Assembly (NCBI GenBank): GCA_013823135.1
Contig: PNLP01000016.1
Location: forward strand, 1-64,000
From: Planctomycetaceae bacterium
Lineage (GTDB): Bacteria; Planctomycetota; Planctomycetia; Gemmatales; Gemmataceae
DNA: 64,000 nucleotides
Direction of reading: 5' to 3'
Shown piece after piece: positions 52,945-60,563 of this stretch. The notes below the pieces were generated by a model. That model did no database searches and was not told where the DNA came from. It saw nothing but the letters and a program-made list of their open reading frames with translations. Position 1 is the first letter of the stretch. Every line of letters starts with the position of its first letter. Made by a program: the position numbers and the translations under genes.

Positions 52945-54339
52945 ATGTCCGCGCCGACTGAGCCGTTGCGTGTTCTGGTCATTGATGATGACAAAGGCCT
53001 GGCCGAGGCGATCGCCGAGAGCCTGGAACGGCGAGGCCACGATTGCACCGTTTGCACCACGGGAAAAGGCGGCCTGGCAAAGCTCGACGATGATTCTTTC
53101 GATGTCGTTCTCACCGACCTGCGGATGGCAGACGTGGGTGGCCTTGAGGTTGTCAAACGCTGCCGGCAGGTGCTCCCCGATGCCGAGGTCTTCGTTATCA
53201 CCGGATTCGCGGATGTGAAGACCGCTGTCGAGGCGATGAAACTCGGCGCTTCGCACTACCTCCAAAAGCCCATCGACCTCGCGGAGCTCCGTGCGGTCGT
53301 GGACAAGTCGGCCGAGAGGGTCCAAACCGTTCGCGACCTTCGCCGTCAACTCGACGAGAAGTTTGGCTTCGAGGGAGTCGTCGGGAATGGGCCGAAGATG
53401 CAGCGAGTGCTCCAACTGCTTCGAGCCTATGCTCCGACGACCGCATCGGTGCTCGTTCTTGGAGAAAACGGAACGGGGAAGGAGTTGGTTGCCAAGGCAC
53501 TTCACACGAACAGCCCCCGCCGAAACAAGCCTTTTGTCGCGATGAACTGTGCGGCCCTCAACGAGAATCTGCTCGACGACGAGATGTTTGGCCACGAGGA
53601 CGGTTCGTTCACCGGCGCGAAGGGCCAGCGGAAGGGCCGATTCGAGTACGCCCACGGTGGGACATTATTCCTCGACGAAGTCGGTGACATGCCGTTGTCA
53701 CTGCAAGCAAAGTTGCTTCGCGTGCTGGAGAACGGTGAGGTCGTTCGGATTGGGGCGAACTCGCCCGTCACGGTCGATGTCCGCGTGATCGCCGCGACGA
53801 ACAAGGACATTCAGAAAGAGGTCGAGGCGGGGCGGTTCCGGCAAGACCTGTTCTACAGGCTGAAGGTCGGAACGATCCGCCTGCCAACTCTCCGAGAGCG
53901 GCGAGAAGACGTGCCGCCGCTCGGCGCGCACTTCCTCCGGGAACTCGCCAAGAAACACGGTAAACCCGTGCCCAAGGTTGCGGCGTCTGTGTGGCGAGCG
54001 TTCGAGAACTACGACTGGCCCGGGAACGTGCGCGAGTTGAGGAACCTTATCGACAGCATGTTAGTGCTTGATCTCGACGGCGAGTTGACGTTCGATGATC
54101 TGCCCGAGGACGCCGGAGTGCGACCACATGGGCTGCCCGGTGGAGCCACCACCGCTGCGGGGGCCGATCAATTCATTGGCCGACCCCTTGAGGAGGTCGA
54201 ACGATACTACACGGAGAAGGCGTTGGAGATGACCGAGGGGAACCGCGAGGAAGCCGCGAAACTCCTGGGCATCGCGGAACGCACGCTCTATCGCAAGATT
54301 CAAGAATGGAAGAAAGTCGCTGACAAGAAGGAGGGCTGA
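52945..54339 (+). CDS. NtrC-family sigma-54-dependent response regulator
   Basis: This 464-residue activator has a receiver domain with phospho-acceptor Asp58 (DVVLTDLRMADVGG) and acidic pocket Asp14-16, then an AAA+ domain. The AAA+ domain shows Walker A GENGTGKE (173-180), the sigma-54-contact loop as GSFTGA (220-225, normally GAFTGA), Walker B GGTLFLDEVGDMP and the RLRERREDVP-like sensor region. It ends with a Fis-type HTH (NREEAAKLLGIAERTLYRKI). It should activate sigma-54 promoters when phosphorylated. No histidine kinase gene is adjacent. The terminator overlaps its stop codon and is shared with gltD. Confidence 0.93.
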   Translation: MSAPTEPLRVLVIDDDKGLAEAIAESLERRGHDCTVCTTGKGGLAKLDDDSFDVVLTDLRMADVGGLEVVKRCRQVLPDAEVFVITGFADVKTAVEAMKLGASHYLQKPIDLAELRAVVDKSAERVQTVRDLRRQLDEKFGFEGVVGNGPKMQRVLQLLRAYAPTTASVLVLGENGTGKELVAKALHTNSPRRNKPFVAMNCAALNENLLDDEMFGHEDGSFTGAKGQRKGRFEYAHGGTLFLDEVGDMPLSLQAKLLRVLENGEVVRIGANSPVTVDVRVIAATNKDIQKEVEAGRFRQDLFYRLKVGTIRLPTLRERREDVPPLGAHFLRELAKKHGKPVPKVAASVWRAFENYDWPGNVRELRNLIDSMLVLDLDGELTFDDLPEDAGVRPHGLPGGATTAAGADQFIGRPLEEVERYYTEKALEMTEGNREEAAKLLGIAERTLYRKIQEWKKVADKKEG

Positions 54340-54352
54340 TAACAGCCCTCCT
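54329..54352. terminator. Bidirectional terminator between the NtrC-type gene and gltD
   Basis: AGGAGGGCT and AGCCCTCCT form a 9-bp stem that includes the last codons and stop (TGA) of the regulator. gltD ends 14 bp further on the other strand. Confidence 0.6.
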
Positions 54353-54366
54353 CGTGAAGCCAAGAC

Positions 54367-55857
54367 TCAAGACCGCAGGACGGTCCGGGGCAATTCGATC
54401 ACCAACGAGGAAGTATCGCGACCCCGCAGTCGGCTCGGCCGGCCCGTCAGGAACTCGTCGATATTCCGTGCTGCTTCGCGGCCCTCGGCAATCGCCCACA
54501 CGACGATGGACTGACCCCGCCGACAGTCGCCAGCCGCAAACACCCCGTGGCGGGAGGTTGCGTATCGGGCATCGGATGCAATCGCTCCGTTCTCGTTCAT
54601 CATCAGTCCGAGAACCTGCGGCAACCCCGCTTCTGGCCCCGAGAAGCCAATCGCCAGCAGCACCAACTCGCACGGGAATACCAACTCCGAGCCGGTCATT
54701 TCCTGGAATTGTCGTTCGCCAGCCTCATCAAAATACTGCTTCACCCGCACGGCGTGCAGTTCTTTGACTCGCCCCTGATCGTCACCGACGAACTCGCTGG
54801 ACTTGATCTGCCAGTCTCGCTTGCCACCTTCCTCGTGAGCCGGCGAGATGCGCAGGATCTTCGGCCACAGCGGCCAGGGCGTCGCGGGGTTCGAGTGTTC
54901 CGGAGGGCGAGGGTTGTAGTCGAGTTGAAGCACCGACTTGGCGCCTTGCCGGTGGCAGGTGCCGAGGCAGTCGGCGGCCGTGTCGCCACCACCAATGATG
55001 ATGACGTTTTTGCCCGTCGCGAGGATGGGCTCTCCTTCGGGTGCCAGACCCGCAACGCGACGATTCTGTTGCGTCAGGAATGGCATCGCCATCCCGATTC
55101 CCTTGAGGTGGCGACCCGGAACGTCGAGGTCACGCGGCTTGGTCGCACCGACGGTGAGCAGCAATGCATCGTGTGACGCAACAAGATCGTTGGGGTCGAT
55201 GGTGCGGCCCACGTCGGCGTTCACGACGAACTTGACGCCCTCGCCTTCCATCTGCGCAACACGCTTGTCAACGTATTCCTTACCCATCTTGAAGTCGGGG
55301 ATGCCATACGTCATGAGACCGCCGGGACGATCGTCGCGTTCGTAGACCGTGACCGCGTGCCCGGCTCGGCGAAGTTGTTGTGCGGCAGCCATCCCTGCCG
55401 GGCCACTTCCGACGACGCCAACGGATTTGCCCGTCTCGCTCATCGGTGGGCGTGGGACGATCCAGCCCATCTCCCAGCCCTTATCGACGATTGCGGCTTC
55501 GATCGTTTTGATCGTGACCGCTGCTCCGCTCAACGCGAGCACGCACGCCGATTCGCAGGGTGCCGGGCACGTCTTCCCCGTGAACTCGGGGAAGTTATTC
55601 GTGTCGTGGAGCGCCGTGAGGGCTTCTTCCCACCGGTTGCGGTGAACGAGGTCGTTCCAGTCCGGAATCAGATTCCCGAGGGGACAGCCCGTGTGGCAGA
55701 AGGGGATGCCACAGTCCATGCAACGCGTGGCCTGGGCACGAACGCCTTCCGGAGGCATCGGCTGGTATAGCTCTTCGTAGTCCTTCGTCCGCTGGTGGAC
55801 GGGACGCGGCATGGGCTTCTGGGGATCGACCGTCAGGAACCCGCGCGGATCAGACAT
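54367..55857 (-). CDS. gltD: Glutamate synthase (NADPH) small subunit
   Basis: GltD passes electrons from NADPH through FAD and iron-sulfur clusters to GltB. The 496-residue protein has cysteine clusters RCMDCGIPFCHTGCPLGN and CPAPCESACVLA, the FAD-binding GVVGSGPAGMAAAQQLRRAG, YERDDRPGGLMTYGIP, an NAD-binding NVIIIGGGDTAADCLG and the C-terminal GVFAAGDCRRGQSIVVWAI. It is the third gene of the ppc-gltB-gltD set, separated from gltB by 101 bp with two hairpins. Confidence 0.96.
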   Translation of the reverse strand: MSDPRGFLTVDPQKPMPRPVHQRTKDYEELYQPMPPEGVRAQATRCMDCGIPFCHTGCPLGNLIPDWNDLVHRNRWEEALTALHDTNNFPEFTGKTCPAPCESACVLALSGAAVTIKTIEAAIVDKGWEMGWIVPRPPMSETGKSVGVVGSGPAGMAAAQQLRRAGHAVTVYERDDRPGGLMTYGIPDFKMGKEYVDKRVAQMEGEGVKFVVNADVGRTIDPNDLVASHDALLLTVGATKPRDLDVPGRHLKGIGMAMPFLTQQNRRVAGLAPEGEPILATGKNVIIIGGGDTAADCLGTCHRQGAKSVLQLDYNPRPPEHSNPATPWPLWPKILRISPAHEEGGKRDWQIKSSEFVGDDQGRVKELHAVRVKQYFDEAGERQFQEMTGSELVFPCELVLLAIGFSGPEAGLPQVLGLMMNENGAIASDARYATSRHGVFAAGDCRRGQSIVVWAIAEGREAARNIDEFLTGRPSRLRGRDTSSLVIELPRTVLRS

Positions 55858-55895
55858 TGTTGACGATACTCCATCGCAAAGTTAGGCGTGTAGCG

Positions 55896-55950
55896 GCGAC
55901 CCCAGCGGGGTCGCGTTTATGTCCGGTGGGGCAGACATTCTTGTCTGCCC
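55896..55950 (-). repeat. Two hairpins in the gltB-gltD gap
   Basis: GCGACCCC-AGC-GGGGTCGC (55896-55914) and GGGCAGACA-TTCT-TGTCTGCCC (55929-55950) lie side by side. Neither has a T-run. They look like REP-type elements or RNA-stabilising hairpins that would tune gltD relative to gltB. Confidence 0.5.
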
Positions 55951-55958
55951 GCCTGGAA

Positions 55959-58900
55959 TTACCCGTTGACAAGTTCCCACTGACGCTGAATGGCCCGGCT
56001 CTGTTCGAGCACACGGCGGTAGTCCTTCGGGAACACCTTCACGAACTTGCCGAGTTCGCTGGCGAAGTCGTTCACGATTGCGTCGGCGACCTCCGACCCC
56101 GTGTAGAGCACGTGGCGATTGAGCAGGTTGCCAAGCACACCCACGTCCTTGTACTCATCGACGGGAACGAGATCGACCATCTCGGTGTTGCATCGTTCGC
56201 GGAAGGTGCCGTCCGGGTCGTATACGTAGGCGAACCCGCCGCTCATGCCGGCCGCGAAGTTGCGACCCGTCGAGCCGAGCACAACCACCACGCCACCCGT
56301 CATGTATTCACAGGCGTGATCGCCGACACCCTCGACGACCGTCTTGGCACCGCTATTCCGAACCGCGAACCGCTCCCCGGCACGGCCACGGAAGTAGGCT
56401 TCACCGCTCGTCGCACCGTAGAGTGCCACGTTCCCGATGACGGCGTTATCCTGGGCTACGTAAGACGCCTCGGCAGGGGGCGCGACGATCAACTTCCCGC
56501 CCGAGAGACCCTTGCCCACGTAGTCGTTGGCCTCGCCACGCAAGTTCAGGGTGATGCCCTTGGTGACGAACGCCCCGAAGCTCTGCCCTGCGGTCCCCGT
56601 GAACTGCACGTCGATGGTGTCTTCCGGAAGGCCGGTTTCACCATGCTTCGCAGTCACGAAGTAACTCAGCAGCGTGCCCACCGTGCGGTTGCGGTTGGTC
56701 AGCGTGTGCGAGAGTTGCACGTGTTCCAGTTTTTCGATCGCAGCCTTGCTTCCTGCGATGATTTCCCAGTCCAGTTGCTCGGCGAGAGTGTCCGTCTGGC
56801 GTTCGACGCAACGTAGTGGCGTGCCCGGAGCAACCGCGGGCCGCTCCAACAGTGCCGACAGGTTCAGATGCTTGGCCTTCCAGTGGCTCGACACGTCGCG
56901 GGCGCTCAGCAGATCGGGCCGCCCGACGATCTCATCGAGGGTGCGGAACCCCATTTCGCTGAGGAGTTCCCGGACTTCTTCCGCGACGAAGAACAGGTAG
57001 TTGACGACCTGTTCCGGAGTGCCGGCGAACTGTGCTCGCAGCACGGGATCCTGCGTCGCGATTCCGACCGGGCACGTGTTCAGGTGGCACTTCCGCATCA
57101 TGATGCAGCCCATCGCGATGAGAGGAGCTGTGGCGAACCCGTACTCCTCCGCACCGAGACATGCGGCAACAATGACGTCGCGGCCGGTCTTCATCTGGCC
57201 GTCGGTCTGCACCCGTACCCGGCCGCGAAGCCCGTTGCGAACGAGAACCTGTTGCGTTTCCGCGAGGCCGAGTTCCCAGGGAACCCCGGCGTGCCGGATG
57301 CTGGAAAGCGGTGATGCGCCGGTGCCGCCGCTGTCCCCGCTGATGAGGATGCGATCGGCGTAGCCCTTGGTCACACCTGCGGCGATGGTCCCCACCCCGG
57401 CTGCCGCCACGAGCTTCACCGAAATCTCGGCGTGTGGGTTCGAGTTCTTCAGGTCGAAGATCAGTTGCGCGAGATCCTCGATGGAGTAGATGTCGTGGTG
57501 CGGTGGTGGCGAAATCAGCCCGACACCGGGTGTGCTGTAGCGGGTCTTCGCAATCGCGCTATCAACCTTGTGCCCGGGAAGTTGGCCGCCCTCGCCGGGC
57601 TTTGCACCCTGTGCCATCTTGATCTGAATCTCGACGGCATTCGCGAGGTAGTGGGCCGTGACCCCGAATCGGCCGCTCGCGACCTGCTTGATCGCGCTGC
57701 CACGTAGGTCACCATTCCCATCACGCTTGAATCGGGCTGGATCTTCGCCACCTTCGCCCGTGTTGCTTCGCCCCCCGACTCGGTTCAGTGCGATAGCCAG
57801 AGTTTCGTGCGCTTCCTTGCTAATGCTCCCGAAGCTCATTGCTCCGGTGAAGAACCGCTTCACGATCTCCTTGGCGGGTTCAACCAACTCTGGCGGAATC
57901 GGCCGGCGCGCCTTCTTGATCTCAAGCAAGCCACGCAGTGTGCAAAGCTGCCGAGTCTCTTCGTTCGAGACCTTCGCGAACGCCTTGTATGTTGCGAACG
58001 ATTCGCTGTTCACGGCGTGCTGGAGTTTTTGCACCGTTTCGGGGTTCCACATGTGGTGTTCGCCACGGCGACGCCACATGATCTCTCCGCCCGCGTCGAG
58101 TTCCGGGCTCTCATCGCGCGGATCGGCGGGATAGCCAAGCTCGTGCCGGGCGAGTGATTCCCGAGCGATTTCGGTTAGCCCGATCCCCTCGATTCGGCTC
58201 GGGGTGCCTGTGAAGAACTGGTCGACGAGTGACTTGTTGAGTCCAAGTGCCTCGAAAATCTGGCCGCCGCGATAGCTCATCAGCGTGCTGATACCCATCT
58301 TGCTGAATACCTTCAGCAAGCCGCCGTCGATGGCCTTCCGGTAATTCTTGACTGCCTTGGCGTGCTCAATGGCGTTGCCATTGGCATCGACGAGCAGATT
58401 GACCGCTGCGAGCCCGTGGAACGTTTCGAAAACAAGGTACGGGTTCACCGCCCCAGCACCGAACCCGGCGAGGAGCGCGAAGTGATGGACTTCCTTGGCT
58501 TCGCCCGTTTCAGCAACCAGACCGCACCGCGTTCGCAGTCCCGCCCGAAGCAGGTGGTGGTGAACTCCGGCCACCGCGAGCAGAATCGGCACTGGCACGT
58601 TCGCCGCATCGACACCACGGTCGGACAGAATCAGGATGGTGGCATCACGCTTCACGGCCTCGGTTGCTTCGGTGCAGATGCGAGTCAGGGCGGTGGCAAG
58701 GCCGGCTTCGCCTTCGGCACGCGGGAACAACGTCGGGATGGTTTGCGCTTTAAGACCGGGCTTGTTCGCCTCACGAATGCGAGCGAGGTCGTCGTCGGCC
58801 AGCATCGGCGACTTGAGCCGGAGCAGTCGTGCGTGCTCGGGTGTCTCGCCGAGGAGATTCACCTCCGCCCCGAGCATCGACTCGGTGTTCATCACGATCT

Positions 58901-60563
58901 TCTCGCGGATCGGGTCGATCGGCGGATTCGTGACCTGGGCGAACAACTGGCGGAAGTAGTTGAACAGCACCTGTGGCCGGTCGCTGAGCACCGCAAGCGG
59001 GATGTCGGTCCCCATGCTCGAGATTGGTTCCTGCCCGTCCTGTGCGGTCGGCAGGAGCACGCGCGTCAGGTCTTCGACGGTGTACCCGAACGCCTGCTGC
59101 CTGTGGCGCAGTGTTGCGAGGTTGTGCTCGGGGATCGGGGCTGCGGGCAGACTGTCCAGGGTCGAGAGGTTCTTCCGCACCCACTCGGCGTACGGCTGGC
59201 GTGCGGCTGCGGCTGCCTTGACCTCGCCATCGGAATAGACTCGCCCGGCGGCCGTGTCCACCAGGAAGAACTTCCCAGGCTGCAGCCGCCCCTTGCTTCG
59301 CACTTTCGAAGCGTCACTCGGGAGCACGCCCGCTTCGCTCGCACACACAACCAAATCGTCGGTGGTGATGACGTATCGGCCGGGTCGTAGACCGTTCCGG
59401 TCGAGCGTTGCACCGATCAGCGTTCCGTCGCTGAACGCCAGCCCAGCGGGTCCGTCCCACGGTTCCGTGAGGCAGCGGTGGTATTCGAAGAAGCCACGAA
59501 CCGCGGGGTCGATGTCCTTTTGCCCCTCGTATGCTTCGGGGACCAGCATCATCAATGCTTGAGGAAGCGTGCGACCCGACTGGACGATCAACTCCAGTGC
59601 CTGATCCAGTACGGCCGAGTCGCTGAGTCCTTCGAAGTCGAGCGGAAGTGTCTTGGCCAGGTCATCCCCGAGGCCGGGGCTCTGCATCTGGGGTTGTCGG
59701 GCGAGGAGCCACGTGGCGTTACCGCGCAGTGTGTTGATCTCACCGTTGTGGGCGAGCATGTGGAACGGTTGTGCGAGCGACCAACGTGGGAACGTGTTCG
59801 TGCTGTAGCGGCTGTGGACCAGCGCGAGGGCCGATTCCATTCCGGGGTGTGCGAGGTCGGGGAAGTATGGCCCGAGTTGGTCGGCCTTGAGCATCCCCTT
59901 GTAAACGACAGTCCGAGCCGAACAACTCGCGATGTAGAAATCCGAACCCGCGGCGCTGCGGCCTGCCTTGGCCGCCCAAACCTCGGCCCGACGGCGGATC
60001 ACGTACAGAACTCGTTCAAAAGCGATTGCGTCTGGCGTCTTGTCACCGCGACCGATGAACAATTGCTCCATGACGGGTTCGCGTGACCGGGCGAGCCACC
60101 CGATGGCGTTCGAGACCACGGGGACGGATCGCCAGCCGAGCACTTTCTGGCGCTGCTCAGAAACGAAGCGCTCCACAGCCCGGCGGCACTCTGCGCGGTC
60201 GTCGGGTTCGAGCGGGAGGAAACAGAACGCTACACCGTAGGTTCCCGGTGCGGGCAAAGTCAGACCGAAGCGACTCGCTTCTTCGCGGAAGAATGGGTCG
60301 GGCATCTGGAGCAGGATGCCCGCGCCGTCGCCCGTATCCTTGTCGCACCCGCACGCCCCACGGTGTTGAAGGTTCACCAACAACTGAAGGCCGTCCTGAA
60401 CGATGCCGTGGCTTTTCTTCCCTGTGATGTGGGCGATGAAGCCGACGCCGCAGGCGTCCCGTTCGAACGACGGGTGGTAGAGACCATCCGGCACGGGCGG
60501 GAGTGGGACAGGCTGCAATTCCGGCATGTTCGTTTCCTGGCTCGACATTTCGTTGGCACTCAC
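55959..60563 (-). CDS. gltB: Glutamate synthase large subunit
   Basis: GltB makes two glutamates from glutamine and 2-oxoglutarate. The 1534-residue protein has an N-terminal amidotransferase whose nucleophile Cys38 lies in FERDACGVGFIAHITGKKSH, so about 37 residues are removed as a propeptide. The central domain, the FMN-binding synthase domain (GRSNTGEGGEDP, GLISPPPHHDIYSIEDLAQL, SGDSGGTGASPLSSI) with a 3Fe-4S cluster region (CIMMRKCHLNTCPVGIATQD), and the C-terminal beta-helix (GYVGKGLSGGKL-like, GGFAYVYD) follow. The GTG start overlaps the ppc stop by four bases. Confidence 0.97.
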   Translation of the reverse strand: MSANEMSSQETNMPELQPVPLPPVPDGLYHPSFERDACGVGFIAHITGKKSHGIVQDGLQLLVNLQHRGACGCDKDTGDGAGILLQMPDPFFREEASRFGLTLPAPGTYGVAFCFLPLEPDDRAECRRAVERFVSEQRQKVLGWRSVPVVSNAIGWLARSREPVMEQLFIGRGDKTPDAIAFERVLYVIRRRAEVWAAKAGRSAAGSDFYIASCSARTVVYKGMLKADQLGPYFPDLAHPGMESALALVHSRYSTNTFPRWSLAQPFHMLAHNGEINTLRGNATWLLARQPQMQSPGLGDDLAKTLPLDFEGLSDSAVLDQALELIVQSGRTLPQALMMLVPEAYEGQKDIDPAVRGFFEYHRCLTEPWDGPAGLAFSDGTLIGATLDRNGLRPGRYVITTDDLVVCASEAGVLPSDASKVRSKGRLQPGKFFLVDTAAGRVYSDGEVKAAAAARQPYAEWVRKNLSTLDSLPAAPIPEHNLATLRHRQQAFGYTVEDLTRVLLPTAQDGQEPISSMGTDIPLAVLSDRPQVLFNYFRQLFAQVTNPPIDPIREKIVMNTESMLGAEVNLLGETPEHARLLRLKSPMLADDDLARIREANKPGLKAQTIPTLFPRAEGEAGLATALTRICTEATEAVKRDATILILSDRGVDAANVPVPILLAVAGVHHHLLRAGLRTRCGLVAETGEAKEVHHFALLAGFGAGAVNPYLVFETFHGLAAVNLLVDANGNAIEHAKAVKNYRKAIDGGLLKVFSKMGISTLMSYRGGQIFEALGLNKSLVDQFFTGTPSRIEGIGLTEIARESLARHELGYPADPRDESPELDAGGEIMWRRRGEHHMWNPETVQKLQHAVNSESFATYKAFAKVSNEETRQLCTLRGLLEIKKARRPIPPELVEPAKEIVKRFFTGAMSFGSISKEAHETLAIALNRVGGRSNTGEGGEDPARFKRDGNGDLRGSAIKQVASGRFGVTAHYLANAVEIQIKMAQGAKPGEGGQLPGHKVDSAIAKTRYSTPGVGLISPPPHHDIYSIEDLAQLIFDLKNSNPHAEISVKLVAAAGVGTIAAGVTKGYADRILISGDSGGTGASPLSSIRHAGVPWELGLAETQQVLVRNGLRGRVRVQTDGQMKTGRDVIVAACLGAEEYGFATAPLIAMGCIMMRKCHLNTCPVGIATQDPVLRAQFAGTPEQVVNYLFFVAEEVRELLSEMGFRTLDEIVGRPDLLSARDVSSHWKAKHLNLSALLERPAVAPGTPLRCVERQTDTLAEQLDWEIIAGSKAAIEKLEHVQLSHTLTNRNRTVGTLLSYFVTAKHGETGLPEDTIDVQFTGTAGQSFGAFVTKGITLNLRGEANDYVGKGLSGGKLIVAPPAEASYVAQDNAVIGNVALYGATSGEAYFRGRAGERFAVRNSGAKTVVEGVGDHACEYMTGGVVVVLGSTGRNFAAGMSGGFAYVYDPDGTFRERCNTEMVDLVPVDEYKDVGVLGNLLNRHVLYTGSEVADAIVNDFASELGKFVKVFPKDYRRVLEQSRAIQRQWELVNG

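Noticed and set aside
58362..59390. 342-codon plus-strand frame over gltB
   Set aside because: It is antisense to conserved glutamate synthase sequence; a composition artefact.
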